64,000 bases of DNA from Aquisediminimonas profunda (GCF_019443285.1 NZ_CP080327.1:2662001-2726000); one strand, 5' to 3'. Shown: positions 34,966-44,575, counted from the first letter of the stretch. Program-made: numbers and translations. Notes: generated from the sequence alone by a model not told the origin.

Positions 34966-35742
34966 CTAGCCCAATGCAACCGCTCTCCGATAAAGGTGCC
35001 ATGTCGCATGACCAAGCACAGGCAAAACCACCAGTAGCCCGGCAAACAGCGGCAGAAGGGCCATTGCAAGTGCGATCGCAATCAACAGCGCCCAAATGGT
35101 CATCACCCGTTTGTTGTTTCCATAGACGCTCAGGCTCGTGATGATGGCCGTTATGAAATCGACTTCCTGGTCAACCAGCATAGGCAGGCTGACGACCGTA
35201 ATCGAGAAAAGACCGAGTGCGAACAGTCCACCCACAATGCCACCGACAAGCAGCATTGCCAATGGTTCGAAACTGAGCGTCAGGCCCGCCCCATCAAGGC
35301 CGATGCCACTTTCCCCCATGAATATCGCAAATACGCCATGCGCAAGAATCATCCAGAAACTGAAAGCGACGAAGATGATACCTCCCATGGTCAATAGCTG
35401 ATCGTCGTCATGTCCCTTGAGCGCACCCAGAACGGCACTCCAACGTGGATCGGAGCCGTTCTCATGCTGCCTGCTGACAGCATAGAGTCCCACGGCAGAA
35501 AACGGCGCAAAAAGGGGAAATCCAGCCATTACCGGGATCAGCCACCACCCCCGTCCAACGCTCATGAGGCCGAAGAGGAGTATCAGGCCACCCGCGACAT
35601 AGAACGCCGCAAAAAACAGCCCAAAAAACGGATGTGCCAAATAATCACGCCATCCATTGGCCAGCGCGTTGCGAAGGTCGCCAACTGTCAAATCCCGCGC
35701 GACCACCACTGGCCGGCTCCGGGCTTTCGCGGCTGTATCCAT
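34966..35742 (-). CDS. DUF2189 family membrane protein
   Basis: Integral membrane protein of 258 residues with about six membrane spans. DLTVGDLRNALANGWRDYLA and HPFFGLFFAAFYVAGGLILL are the conserved opening of DUF2189, and MLVDQEVDFITAIITSL lies in the conserved centre. Function unknown. Stands alone between a convergent sulfotransferase and the YdcH-like gene. Confidence 0.85.
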   Translation of the reverse strand: MDTAAKARSRPVVVARDLTVGDLRNALANGWRDYLAHPFFGLFFAAFYVAGGLILLFGLMSVGRGWWLIPVMAGFPLFAPFSAVGLYAVSRQHENGSDPRWSAVLGALKGHDDDQLLTMGGIIFVAFSFWMILAHGVFAIFMGESGIGLDGAGLTLSFEPLAMLLVGGIVGGLFALGLFSITVVSLPMLVDQEVDFITAIITSLSVYGNNKRVMTIWALLIAIALAMALLPLFAGLLVVLPVLGHATWHLYRRAVALG

Positions 35743-35815
35743 GATGCTTCTTCCTGCCCTCCTTGGATTGAAGATCAGACATTCTGAAACGTGCGCTCGC
35801 TAAAGGATTAACCGT

Positions 35816-36070
35816 TCAACCGCGCGCGTTGATTATCCCGGCAAGGTCATCAAGCAATGACAAGCGCTGCTTCTTCAGTATCTCAGTCCTCTCGTCCGAG
35901 GCTGCATCCGCGCCGATTTCAATCCGGTGGATGACCTGGTTCACACCATCGTAACGATCAGCGAGCCTGGTGAAGTGGGCATCATTCGCCTTCAGTTCCC
36001 GAATCTTTTCAATAGCATCGGGAAATTCGTCATGGAGTTCGTGCGTGCGGTGGCTCATGGTCAGTGACAT
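35816..36070 (-). CDS. YdcH family protein (DUF465)
   Basis: Small helical hairpin protein of 84 residues. HELHDEFPDAIEKIREL and HFTRLADRYDGVNQVIHRIE followed by LKKQRLSLLDDLAGII are the DUF465/YdcH pattern. Role unknown. ATG codons at 36070 and 36058 are both possible. Confidence 0.85.
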   Translation of the reverse strand: MSLTMSHRTHELHDEFPDAIEKIRELKANDAHFTRLADRYDGVNQVIHRIEIGADAASDERTEILKKQRLSLLDDLAGIINARG

Positions 36071-36142
36071 CCTCTGGCTGTTTCAGCCCAAAGGTAAGCC
36101 AATCGCACACAGATACTTTGCGCTAGATCAATGCGCTCGCAT

Positions 36143-36808
36143 TCACCGTTCAAAACCAAGAAAGGTAATCTGGTCCCCAAGTGGCACTCGTTCCCGTTCG
36201 AACACATTGACTGGCGAAGATGGATCGCGCTTTCCTATTGCCAAGCCGCAAAACAGAAGCGTGTCTTCAGACAGGCCGAGATGCTGTTTTATGGTCCGCC
36301 CGTAGAGCCCCATGTACTCTTGCGGGCAGCTGTCGAGCCCTTCGCCGCGGAGCAGAAGCATGATCGTCTGCAGCCACATGCCCACATCGGACCACTGGGG
36401 TTCCTTCATCAATTTGGGAAAGTGGCACAGAAGCAGAACTGGCGCGCCGAATGATACGCAATTGGCCTTTGCAAAGTTCGCACGTGTTTCGTCGTCGTCC
36501 CGGGTAATGCCCATGGCGCCATACATCGCAGCACCAACTCGGCGTAGCCGGTCCTGATATTTTTCGACTTGGCCGGGGGCACTGAAATCATATTCCAGCG
36601 GTTCATCGAATTTGCTCTGAAGCAGCACATCCTGGAGTGCCTTGAGCGGCGTGCCGGTCAGGACTGTTGCCTCCCAGGGTTGAAAGTTGCAGCCGGACGG
36701 TGCCCAGCGTGCCGTTTCGAGAACTGCTGTTATAGTATCAAGCGATATGGCTTCGTTCGAAAAAGCCCTGATCGACCTGCGCGACTGCACAGCTTCTTTT
36801 ACGTTCAT
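36143..36808 (-). CDS. Nitroreductase family protein
   Basis: FMN-dependent oxidoreductase of 221 residues. The FMN-contacting VQSRRSIRAFSNEAIS is at the N-terminus, with ARWAPSGCNFQPW after it and GLAIGKRDPSSPVN near the end. Members reduce nitroaromatics, quinones or enones; the physiological substrate is unknown. AAGGAACC before the ATG acts as ribosome site. The upstream region carries a repeated 11-bp sequence. Confidence 0.85.
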   Translation of the reverse strand: MNVKEAVQSRRSIRAFSNEAISLDTITAVLETARWAPSGCNFQPWEATVLTGTPLKALQDVLLQSKFDEPLEYDFSAPGQVEKYQDRLRRVGAAMYGAMGITRDDDETRANFAKANCVSFGAPVLLLCHFPKLMKEPQWSDVGMWLQTIMLLLRGEGLDSCPQEYMGLYGRTIKQHLGLSEDTLLFCGLAIGKRDPSSPVNVFERERVPLGDQITFLGFER

Positions 36809-36870
36809 TTGGTTCCTTTCACCCTGTCGATCAGCCTCTCAACATTAGAGGCGGAAACTCGCGACGTTTT

Positions 36871-36938
36871 GCGCAATTGCCCTCGCTTCATCGCGTTTGC
36901 AAGGCGCATTTCAGACTTTTGCAGGGTGCGCAATTGCC
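36871..36938. repeat. Direct 11-bp repeat upstream of the nitroreductase gene
   Basis: GCGCAATTGCC occurs at 36871-36881 and again at 36928-36938. Each copy contains the palindromic core GCAATTGC. Spacing of 57 bp places both copies on similar helix faces. They could be operators for the nitroreductase gene, which starts at 36808, or chance. The rest of the 280-bp gap holds the autotransporter terminator and no gene. Confidence 0.35.
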
Positions 36939-37024
36939 AGGCCAGGGGGGTGAATGTCACACAATTTGCCACTCTGAGATCGACGCATGTTTTCCTCGCC
37001 TGCGAGGCATGAGCTGCCAGCTGA

Positions 37025-37065
37025 AAAACGGAAGCAAGGACTGACTAGCGCCATTCCTTGCTTCC
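37025..37065 (-). terminator. Rho-independent terminator of the autotransporter gene
   Basis: Read on the minus strand, an 11-bp stem GGAAGCAAGGA/TCCTTGCTTCC (arms 37055-37065 and 37030-37040) with a 14-nt loop is followed by GTTTTTC. It lies about 30 bp behind the autotransporter stop. Confidence 0.85.
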
Positions 37066-37091
37066 CAGGGGGCCTATCCGGACTCGAAGCG

Positions 37092-40000
37092 TTAAAGCCC
37101 GATCGCCAGAGTGACGCGCAGAGCAACAGCCGCCCGTCCTTGCTGCTCCTCGGCATTGAACTCGCCGCCCAACATGAAACCTTGCGTGCCACCTGTCATC
37201 CGAAGGCCGCCCACCCAGCCATCTGTGCGACGTTCGGGCAGCAGGACAAAATTCTGGCCGTTCGTGAAGTGAGCAGTGGTCGAGCCAATCTGGCCGCCAA
37301 TAAGCTGTCGACGGCCGCCTTCAATTTCAGCCCGGAACCAGGTCGAGTTCGGATCCTTGCCACCAAATTGGATGCCGCCAACGATTGAACCATTGATGGC
37401 CATCTCGTCGCTCGTCCGACTGTTGACGATCAGGTTCACGGCGGTGCCCCCACCCTTTTCGGTGTAGCCGTCTTCTTTCAGATGATAATAGTCGATCGAC
37501 GCTGAAGGTCGCAGCGAGAACCGTTTGGCGAATTTCAGCTCATAGGACAGGCCAGCGCTTGCACCGAAGAGACGTCCGTCCCAACTCGAAGTCGCTCTTC
37601 GCTCGACTGTTTGGCCGGCATTGGAACCAATGAAGGAACGGGATCCCTTCAGTCCAATCTGTGCCGCTGATGCTCGAGCGTGAGCATGGAAAGCGCCCCA
37701 GTTTGCACGCCAATAGGCGGCCAGTTCATACTGGTTCGTGTTGACTTCATTTGCTGTATCCCCATCGCCATCGCTGCCCGCAAGATAGGCCAGCGACAGG
37801 CCGAAGTTGCCAAGACCACGTGTCTTGACTTCGGCGCCACCAGACGCACCCCAGCCTGTGATGTCGTAGGATGCCGTGTTGCCGAGTCCCTTTGATGTGC
37901 CCCAGGCAACCTGCTGCAACCAGAAACCCCACCCGCCCTGGTCACTGAACGGTGCGCGCGGATCGCTCAGGAACCTTGCTGTTGCGCGAGATCCCTGTGT
38001 CACGGTCTCAAAAGCCCCGCCCGCATGATCGGGCAGCATTTGCTGGAGCGCCTTTCGGAAACTTGCACCATTTGCGATGTTGAGGAAGGAGCCCGCAACC
38101 TGGGCATCATTGTCTAACGCCTTGAATACAGCGTCGTAGGCCAACGATTGCGATCCATTCAGCCCCAGTTCGGTGGCTGATTTGCGGACAATATTGAGCC
38201 TCACCTCGCCCAGTGCATCATTCGCGGCTATGTTGCTTTTGAAAAGAAACGGCAGAGAAACTGCGTTTGTGACAAGGTTAGATCCGCCCGTCAGCGTGCC
38301 TGCCTTCACAATCAGGTACTGACCTTCGGACTGACTGACATTGGCCAAAGAAACGAGCACTTTCGACCCGGCGGCAAAACTCGCCGCGCCGCTCACCTGA
38401 TATTGGGTGAACGTGCCTGCCTTGGCGTCAATGTTAACGCCAATCGCGCCTTGACCGGAAACATCGATTGACGACAATGCGACGGCTCCCTTGTTGGCAA
38501 GCGCCAATGTGCCTCCGTTTACCGAGAGTGCGAGGCCGCTGCTGCCAACGATTGTCCCCTTGAATTTTGACGTACCTGTCAACGAAAGCGAGTCCGCTCC
38601 CCCACCGAAATCGACACTTCCTGACAAGGCAGTCGTTCCAGCCAGCGTCATGACGTCACTGCCGCTTCCGAAGCTGACATCACCCGAATAGGTGGCATCC
38701 CCCGTCAATGTCAGACGGTTGGCGCCGCCTCCGAAGCGGGTCGCGCCAGAGACGGAGCCATCGGCAATATCAAGGACATCATTTCCTGCGCCGAACAGGA
38801 TGTTTCCGGTAATCGTCGGAGCCGCTGCACTGGCCGCGACCAAGGTCTGGCGGACCGTCGCGCCGCTGCCATTGGCAGTGAGGTCGATTGCAACAGCCTT
38901 ATTGGTTCCCGCATTGGCGCTGGTTGCATTGATCGTGCCGCTATTGGTCACAAGCGAAAGCGTTCCGGAATTATCCGAAATAGCAATCGCAGTCCCGTCA
39001 ACTGCTGCAGACGCCGAGATTTTTCCACTATTGGTGATCGAGACAAGATTGGCACCTGCATCGATTGCAATTGCCCGCACCACTGATGTAGCGCCGCTCC
39101 CTCCGGTTGCTGTGATGTTTCCTGCGTTCTTTATTGTCGGCACGGTGGCACCGGTTCCCAGGCGTATTGCAGTCGCATTTGCGCCGTTCGAACTGGCCGC
39201 CACCGATCCATTCACCGTCATGCCGCCAGCAATGCTGACACTGCCGCCAAGGCCGCCGATCACGACGCCATTGCCCTGCACATTCTTGTAGGCACCGTCC
39301 CCCAGAATGCTGCCGTTGATAACGATTCCATGCCCGCCGGCACTCGTCCCCGCGACCGGGCCTATGGACGTATTTGCAACTGCCGAGCCTATCTGGACGG
39401 CAGCAGCGGAGCCTTTCGTCACGATTACGGCTGTGCCTTCCTTGGCGTCCTCGATCCCGTCATTGTCTTCGTCCTTGTTTGCTGGATCAGTATCCTTCGG
39501 TGGAACGTCGAAAATTATTCCGCCAGCAACATTGCCAGACACAATCAAGGCAGAGCCGCCCTGCAGCAGATCATCCGCGTCAAGTTTTGAAACGTCTGAA
39601 GGCGGCGTTGTGCTGCGATAACCCGTCGATGATATACCGCCCTGGACCAAAAGCGCCCCGCCGATATCGCCCTGAAGCGCGACACCGACTGAACCCGCAC
39701 CCTGGACAGCGATATTGCCCATGATCTTGGCATTGCCGGAGATTGCGCCGGCCTGGATTCCATAGCTGTTATCGCCCGTTACCGTGATGGATCCACTATT
39801 CGTCAACGCACCTGTAAGCGGTCCGCCCAACGCAATTCCCGCACTATTGTTGCCTTCGACAACAATGGCTCCGCTGTTGAGAATATTGCCGGTCAAGCTG
39901 CCAAGCGTCCGTATCCCGAAACGGCGAGCGCCTTGCGCAAATGGGCCATCCTTGTCGCCGTCGTTGTCGGTATCCGTCGGTGTGTAGGTCTCATCAATGG

Positions 40001-40319
40001 TAATGGAGCCGGAATTCGTGATTGCTCCGTTGCTCCCGGCAATAGCCTGGATGCCCGCTGAATCATTGGCGCCCGTTATCTGTATTGCGCCTTCATTGGT
40101 GACTGAATTGGCACTGTTGATTGTGACAGCTATGCCGCTGCTTGGCTTGACCGAGCCAGCCGACGAGATCCTGATATTGTCAGGGGCGCCGCTGTTTGCG
40201 GTTGATGTAGAAATCGCCGTCGTGCGCGCTGTGCTTACGACTGTTTCGGCCTGCAACGGGCTCGTCGCGAAGATCAGGGCTACTGGGGTAAGGCAGGTGC
40301 AGGCATAAAGTTGACGCAT
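37092..40319 (-). CDS. Large autotransporter with C-terminal outer-membrane beta-barrel
   Basis: Type Va-like autotransporter of 1075 residues. A signal peptide (residues 1-24, ending LQA) leads into a Ser/Thr/Gly/Asn-rich passenger of short repeats built on ITNSGSITV-like and NAGNITATG-like units, which should form a beta-helix. Two aspartate-rich calcium-type inserts occur: TDTDNDGDKDG near 118 and DPANKDEDNDGIED near 280. The C-terminal barrel spans about the last 270 residues, opening with GWGFWLQQVAWG and ending in VALRVTLAIGL. GGAG six bases before the ATG supports the start. It follows the TonB receptor by 112 bp. Ligand and function are unknown. Confidence 0.88.
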   Translation of the reverse strand: MRQLYACTCLTPVALIFATSPLQAETVVSTARTTAISTSTANSGAPDNIRISSAGSVKPSSGIAVTINSANSVTNEGAIQITGANDSAGIQAIAGSNGAITNSGSITIDETYTPTDTDNDGDKDGPFAQGARRFGIRTLGSLTGNILNSGAIVVEGNNSAGIALGGPLTGALTNSGSITVTGDNSYGIQAGAISGNAKIMGNIAVQGAGSVGVALQGDIGGALLVQGGISSTGYRSTTPPSDVSKLDADDLLQGGSALIVSGNVAGGIIFDVPPKDTDPANKDEDNDGIEDAKEGTAVIVTKGSAAAVQIGSAVANTSIGPVAGTSAGGHGIVINGSILGDGAYKNVQGNGVVIGGLGGSVSIAGGMTVNGSVAASSNGANATAIRLGTGATVPTIKNAGNITATGGSGATSVVRAIAIDAGANLVSITNSGKISASAAVDGTAIAISDNSGTLSLVTNSGTINATSANAGTNKAVAIDLTANGSGATVRQTLVAASAAAPTITGNILFGAGNDVLDIADGSVSGATRFGGGANRLTLTGDATYSGDVSFGSGSDVMTLAGTTALSGSVDFGGGADSLSLTGTSKFKGTIVGSSGLALSVNGGTLALANKGAVALSSIDVSGQGAIGVNIDAKAGTFTQYQVSGAASFAAGSKVLVSLANVSQSEGQYLIVKAGTLTGGSNLVTNAVSLPFLFKSNIAANDALGEVRLNIVRKSATELGLNGSQSLAYDAVFKALDNDAQVAGSFLNIANGASFRKALQQMLPDHAGGAFETVTQGSRATARFLSDPRAPFSDQGGWGFWLQQVAWGTSKGLGNTASYDITGWGASGGAEVKTRGLGNFGLSLAYLAGSDGDGDTANEVNTNQYELAAYWRANWGAFHAHARASAAQIGLKGSRSFIGSNAGQTVERRATSSWDGRLFGASAGLSYELKFAKRFSLRPSASIDYYHLKEDGYTEKGGGTAVNLIVNSRTSDEMAINGSIVGGIQFGGKDPNSTWFRAEIEGGRRQLIGGQIGSTTAHFTNGQNFVLLPERRTDGWVGGLRMTGGTQGFMLGGEFNAEEQQGRAAVALRVTLAIGL

Positions 40320-40431
40320 ATAGGCTCCACTGATTGAAAAAGGTCGTCCGGCGGCGCCGGCGCTTCCCTATGCTCATGAGGATGACGTGGAGGCGTCGAA
40401 CCCGTAAAATCGGTGAAAATCTTTTGTCCGC

Positions 40432-42837
40432 CTAAAAGCGGGCGTCCATACCTACGCGAATGGTGCGCGGACGTTGCGGCGTAATTTGCCCAATATAGGG
40501 CAATGTGAAGGGCGACCCGAGTGCAAAACGATTGCCAATCGTATCGAGCAAATTTGTCGCGTTCAGAAAAAAGCCGTACCGCTCACGGCTCAATCGCAGG
40601 CCCAAAGAGGTGTCGAGATAATTGCCCTGTGGAACTCCAAGGACGGGCCCTATGCCGAGCCGGGACCGGCCGACATACCGGACCCAGCTCGATAGACTCA
40701 ATTCAAACCCGCCCGGCAGACTTGCAAAATAGTCAGCACTTAGCCGACCGTTAAAACGTGCCACGTTGGGCAGGTCATTGCTGTCGATCACGGTCACGCC
40801 CGGCTTCGGTGTAATACTGGAACCGTTGCGCAGCAAAAGCAGAGTCGGCGCCGGATTGGTAAGCCTGCTGTCCGAGAAAACGCCAGACGCCTCAATCCGC
40901 AAGCCCTGTATCGGCCGCCAACCGAGGACTGCATCGATCGACCAAATGCGACCGGTACCGATATTTGATGTTGCAGGGAGCCCCGTGGCATCAATCAAGT
41001 CAGCCTGAATATTGCGCCAGCGCGTGCGCGACATGGAGAGCGATCCATCCATACCCGTCTTGTGGCGCCCGCCAAATCGCAAGCCTAGTTCGAACGAAGA
41101 GACCTGATCATTTTGGTATCGCTGTATCAGGTCATTTCGCACGACGATCCCGCCGGGACGAAAGCTTTCCTGGTACTTTCCAAAAAAAGTCAGGCTGTCA
41201 TCCGGAACATAGGTTACCGAAAAGGATGGAAGAAACTCGGCTTCTTTGCGTCTGCCCTGCAAGAGGGCAACGCTTGCAATGATAGCGGCTGGAGCATCGA
41301 GTGCCGCGCCAGACAGCCTCACATAAGTCAACCGACCGCCAGCAGTCACGTTGATCCGCGGCGTTACGGCCTTTGTAAATTCACCAAACAAGGTTGCTTC
41401 GTCTACGCCATTTGCAACACCGGCGATTGTGGGCGCGAAACTGGCAGCGCCAAACCTGCGATTTAGACGATAACGATTCCGAACCAAGCTGGTACCGACG
41501 ATCCAGCTCGAGCCGTCGACTAGTGTCTGCGTGAGGCGATTTTCGCTGGAAATCAGCGAAATACGGCTGCGCTGACGAAAGACAGTCGGAAATCCGGTCG
41601 GCGGCGTTGCGTCATAAGTTTCAGAGATATCCTGACCAACGATTCCGGTAGCGGAGGTAAAGACAAGGCTGTCCCACTCCTTGCGCGCAATGAACTGACC
41701 CAAAACATACTCATTGCTAGATCCCTCAGCGATTGCGCTGCTACGGGTCAGCCTGGGCGCATTCCGGTCGGCGTACTGGCTATCCCGCGACACGATCGAC
41801 TGGAACGTTCCACCAAGATCAATCGTCCAGCCGTCTCCGGGTTCTGCTCGCACAGCAATACGACCGCCGGCAATTTCTGTCCGGTTTACATCGGATCGAT
41901 TTCGCAGCGTATCGTCAATATAGCCTCCATCCCGAATGCCGTATCCGACTGCTCTTACTGCAAGCGATCCCTCGATAAGTGGCAGGTTTAGCGTTGCACT
42001 GATATCTGCGCTGGGGTCGCCATGAGCTGTAAGGGCAACGGACATCGATGCCGTGGCCTGGAGAGCGTCCAGTTGCGGCTCTGCCGGTCGAAGGCGCAAG
42101 ATGCCGCCAAGCGATCCCGCGCCGTAAAGGGTCCCCTGCGGGCCTTCGAGTACTTCTATCGAAGAAATGTCATAAAGCCTGAGATCCGGATCAGGTGCAT
42201 TATAGTTGAGCCTTGTTTCGCCAAGATATTGACCGACAACGGCCTGCGTCGGCCCGTTGAAGCTCGAATCCGCTATACCCCGAATGAAAAGCCGGTTTCG
42301 ACCTGATCCCAAATGCGTCGATGTCATGCCCGCGACACGCGAAGTCAGAGTGGCCGTTGATCCGCCAATGCTGCCGATCGGCATTTCAGCCATGGACAGC
42401 ATCGTCGCGCTCCCCGGATACTTTGACAGCGGCGTGTCCTTCTTGCTCGCCGTAACGATGATTTCAGGCTGGACTTCCTCTATTGCGGCAAGTGCAATTC
42501 CCTTACGAGAATGGTCGCGGGCGGTTCGAGCCTCTGACGTTCGGCGAATGATACGCCAGCCATTGCCGCCAACATTCATATAGGCTGCCCCAGTGCCTTT
42601 GAGCAATCGATCCAACGCCTCTTTGACACCAAAATTTCCCCGCACGCGCTTGACCTGAAGTGCCGACAGTTCGGGATCCGAAATGCCGACACTGACACCT
42701 GCTTGCCGACCCAGCGCAATGACAGCCGGGCCCAGCCCTCCAGCCGGCAAATCAACCGGTTGGCGGTTTTCGGCAAGAGCCGGGGTGCCGCATGCCAGGA
42801 AGATGGCAGCGCAAATGAAGCGCTTAGTGTTTGGCAT
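40432..42837 (-). CDS. TonB-dependent outer-membrane receptor with STN signalling domain
   Basis: Receptor of 801 residues. The signal peptide ends near PALAE (about 23). An STN/secretin-like N-terminal signalling domain follows (QPVDLPAGGLGPAVIALGRQ to KGTGAAYMNVGGNGWRIIRR, about 25-100), then the plug (IIVTASKKDTPLSKYPGSAT; VLEGPQGTLYGAGSLGGILR) and the 22-strand barrel ending in an aromatic residue. The STN domain touches FecR in FecA-type systems, and FecR and sigma genes lie directly upstream. The ATG at 42837 follows GGAGGGGA and overlaps the fecR end by 14 bp. The ligand, perhaps a siderophore, cannot be read from sequence. Confidence 0.9.
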   Translation of the reverse strand: MPNTKRFICAAIFLACGTPALAENRQPVDLPAGGLGPAVIALGRQAGVSVGISDPELSALQVKRVRGNFGVKEALDRLLKGTGAAYMNVGGNGWRIIRRTSEARTARDHSRKGIALAAIEEVQPEIIVTASKKDTPLSKYPGSATMLSMAEMPIGSIGGSTATLTSRVAGMTSTHLGSGRNRLFIRGIADSSFNGPTQAVVGQYLGETRLNYNAPDPDLRLYDISSIEVLEGPQGTLYGAGSLGGILRLRPAEPQLDALQATASMSVALTAHGDPSADISATLNLPLIEGSLAVRAVGYGIRDGGYIDDTLRNRSDVNRTEIAGGRIAVRAEPGDGWTIDLGGTFQSIVSRDSQYADRNAPRLTRSSAIAEGSSNEYVLGQFIARKEWDSLVFTSATGIVGQDISETYDATPPTGFPTVFRQRSRISLISSENRLTQTLVDGSSWIVGTSLVRNRYRLNRRFGAASFAPTIAGVANGVDEATLFGEFTKAVTPRINVTAGGRLTYVRLSGAALDAPAAIIASVALLQGRRKEAEFLPSFSVTYVPDDSLTFFGKYQESFRPGGIVVRNDLIQRYQNDQVSSFELGLRFGGRHKTGMDGSLSMSRTRWRNIQADLIDATGLPATSNIGTGRIWSIDAVLGWRPIQGLRIEASGVFSDSRLTNPAPTLLLLRNGSSITPKPGVTVIDSNDLPNVARFNGRLSADYFASLPGGFELSLSSWVRYVGRSRLGIGPVLGVPQGNYLDTSLGLRLSRERYGFFLNATNLLDTIGNRFALGSPFTLPYIGQITPQRPRTIRVGMDARF

Positions 42838-43777
42838 TCCCCTCCACCACAAAGCGCCACCCATTTCCGACCCGCAGAGTCTCGACGCCGAGGAGCGCTC
42901 CAATATCGCTTATGGCTTTGCTGTCATTTCCGTTGAGCTGGATCACTGCGCTGATCGGGCGTTTGGCCAATTCAGGCGAAACCGAAATCATAACGCCAAG
43001 ATTGCGTGACAAGTCTGTTGCAACCTTCGCAAAGGGCGCGCCATCATAGATCAGCCTGCCGTCACGCCAACTTGCGACAGAATGGGGATCAACGCTGCGC
43101 AAGACAGGCTGTTGTCCGTCGCTCACATGAACCATCCGGCCGGGGGGCAACGCCAGCTTCTCCGATTTGGGATTATAAATCACAAGCCCTTCAGACACTG
43201 CGACCTCAGTCACTTTGCCAATGCGGGTTACGTTGAAGGCTGTGCCGGCGTCCATCAACGTTGCGCCGCCAGCTTCGACAACGAAAGCGTTTCCGGCATC
43301 ATGTACGACGCTGAAATTTGCTTCCCCTGTCTCAAGGCGAGCAAATCGCGCATCGCGACGATCAAGAACTAGCCGCGTGCCTCCGTTGACATCAATGCGG
43401 CTTCCATCTTCAAGCCTGATCGACTTGCGTTCACCTGCCACCGTAGCCACGGTATAGGTGGAAGGACCAAACGGCCTGACCGTAAAGCCTACTGCTGCGA
43501 CAACCACAGCAGCAACAGCCCATCCAAGCACAAGACGCCTCTTACTCTGGAAACCTTGCGGTTCATCGTCATTTGCAGCCTGTCTTTGACCGACAGTTGA
43601 GCTCGTTAGTTGCTCTGTGAGGTCGATATCCGCAGCAGCCATCTCCGCATATGTCTGCGCCCTTACGGGGTCCTCCGCCCAAGCAGCGAACAGTTCCCAG
43701 TCATCGAATTGCGGGTCGCGAATGCGGATGATCCATCCGATTGCCTCCTCTTCAATGGTCGCACGAAATTCATTCAT
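42824..43777 (-). CDS. FecR family anti-sigma/signal-transducing membrane protein
   Basis: Inner-membrane regulator of 317 residues. The cytoplasmic N-terminus (EEEAIGWIIRIRDPQFDDWE LFAAW) is a DUF4880 sigma-binding part. One membrane span lies near residues 80-100 (LVLGWAVAAVVVAAVGFTV), then the periplasmic FecR domain follows (YTVATVAGERKSIRLEDGSR) with a C-terminal STN-contacting part. It relays receptor occupancy to the neighbouring sigma factor. Sits between the sigma gene (36 bp) and the receptor (14-bp overlap). Confidence 0.9.
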   Translation of the reverse strand: MNEFRATIEEEAIGWIIRIRDPQFDDWELFAAWAEDPVRAQTYAEMAAADIDLTEQLTSSTVGQRQAANDDEPQGFQSKRRLVLGWAVAAVVVAAVGFTVRPFGPSTYTVATVAGERKSIRLEDGSRIDVNGGTRLVLDRRDARFARLETGEANFSVVHDAGNAFVVEAGGATLMDAGTAFNVTRIGKVTEVAVSEGLVIYNPKSEKLALPPGRMVHVSDGQQPVLRSVDPHSVASWRDGRLIYDGAPFAKVATDLSRNLGVMISVSPELAKRPISAVIQLNGNDSKAISDIGALLGVETLRVGNGWRFVVEGNAKH

Positions 43778-43813
43778 CAGCAGGGCCTCTCCCTAAGGAT
43801 GCCACGGAGCCAC

Positions 43814-44329
43814 TCATCCCGCATAATCTTGTCTCCGGAACGCGATCATTGCCTGATAGGCCTTCTGAAGATCCTTCTCGACCGCGCTCAAACTGATGCC
43901 CAGCTCTGCTGCAATGTCTCGCTGGCTGCGCCCCTCAATCCTGTATCGCCGGAAGACAGTTGCGGTGCGCTCGCCAAGTGCCAGCAACGCTTCTTCAGCA
44001 AGACGAAGCCGTTCTCTGGCTACGAGTATCCGTTCCGCAGACGGATCATCAGAAACTCCGGCAACGGTTTCACTGACGCTATCACTCCAGTCCTGATCGC
44101 GGCGCTGTGCTCGCGCTGTCTGCCTGTAGCGCTCCAATGCGAGATTATGTGCGGTTCGATACAAATAGGACAGCGGCTTGGCGATCGGTCCTGTTTCTGC
44201 AGTCACAGCCCGCAACCAAAGTTCCTGTAATAGATCTTCGGCGTCATCACCTCTGGCGAGCGAGCGCAGGAACTGCAGCAGCTTGTCCCTGTTAGAAAGG
44301 AACACTGCCTCAAGGCCATTCGCAGTCAT
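43814..44329 (-). CDS. ECF RNA polymerase sigma factor, FecI type
   Basis: Extracytoplasmic-function sigma factor of about 171 residues. Region 2 includes DDAEDLLQELWLRAVT and SYLYRTAHNLALERYRQ; region 4 is YRIEGRSQRDIAAELGISLSAVE. With FecR and an STN receptor directly downstream it forms a FecI-FecR-FecA-type surface-signalling set expected to activate the receptor gene. The ATG at 44329 is chosen as it begins at the usual family position; an in-frame ATG at 44374 also exists and neither has a clear ribosome site. Confidence 0.88.
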   Translation of the reverse strand: MTANGLEAVFLSNRDKLLQFLRSLARGDDAEDLLQELWLRAVTAETGPIAKPLSYLYRTAHNLALERYRQTARAQRRDQDWSDSVSETVAGVSDDPSAERILVARERLRLAEEALLALGERTATVFRRYRIEGRSQRDIAAELGISLSAVEKDLQKAYQAMIAFRRQDYAG

Positions 44330-44520
44330 TTCAGCACTTGCAGTTTGTGGCTTGGAACATAGGCGGCGCGCCATGCAGCGGAAACGTCATCCGTTGCAAG
44401 TGCGTTTCGACCAAACCAAAAATCTACAAGAACAGTTACGGGTATCGCTGACTGTCTCCATCATAGTGCATAGGCCCTTACCCCCCAAGGGCTTTCCCGC
44501 CTTTGCGTGAGAGGCGGGTG

Positions 44521-44548
44521 CGGGGAAGGCCGGCAACGGCCTTCCCCG
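44521..44548. repeat. Perfect 11-bp inverted repeat in the leader of the DUF6491-like lipoprotein gene
   Basis: CGGGGAAGGCC (44521-44531) and GGCCTTCCCCG (44538-44548) flank a 6-nt loop, 27 bp before the GTG start. A hairpin so close to the ribosome site, with no U-run, could shape translation or mRNA stability; it is also placed to end antisense transcription. Confidence 0.5.
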
Positions 44549-44575
44549 ACAAATGCAAAGCGAGGAGAGTAATTA

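Noticed and set aside
34966-36070. DUF2189 and YdcH as a functional pair
   Set aside because: They only share a strand; 73 bp and no overlap separate them and nothing links their roles.
38692-39291. Plus-strand open frames over the autotransporter
   Set aside because: They mirror the low-complexity repeat codons of the passenger and show only Pro/Ala/Val-rich nonsense.
37092-40319. Autotransporter as the missing TpsA partner of the TpsB at 15929-17713
   Set aside because: It has its own C-terminal beta-barrel and no N-terminal TPS domain, so it should export itself.
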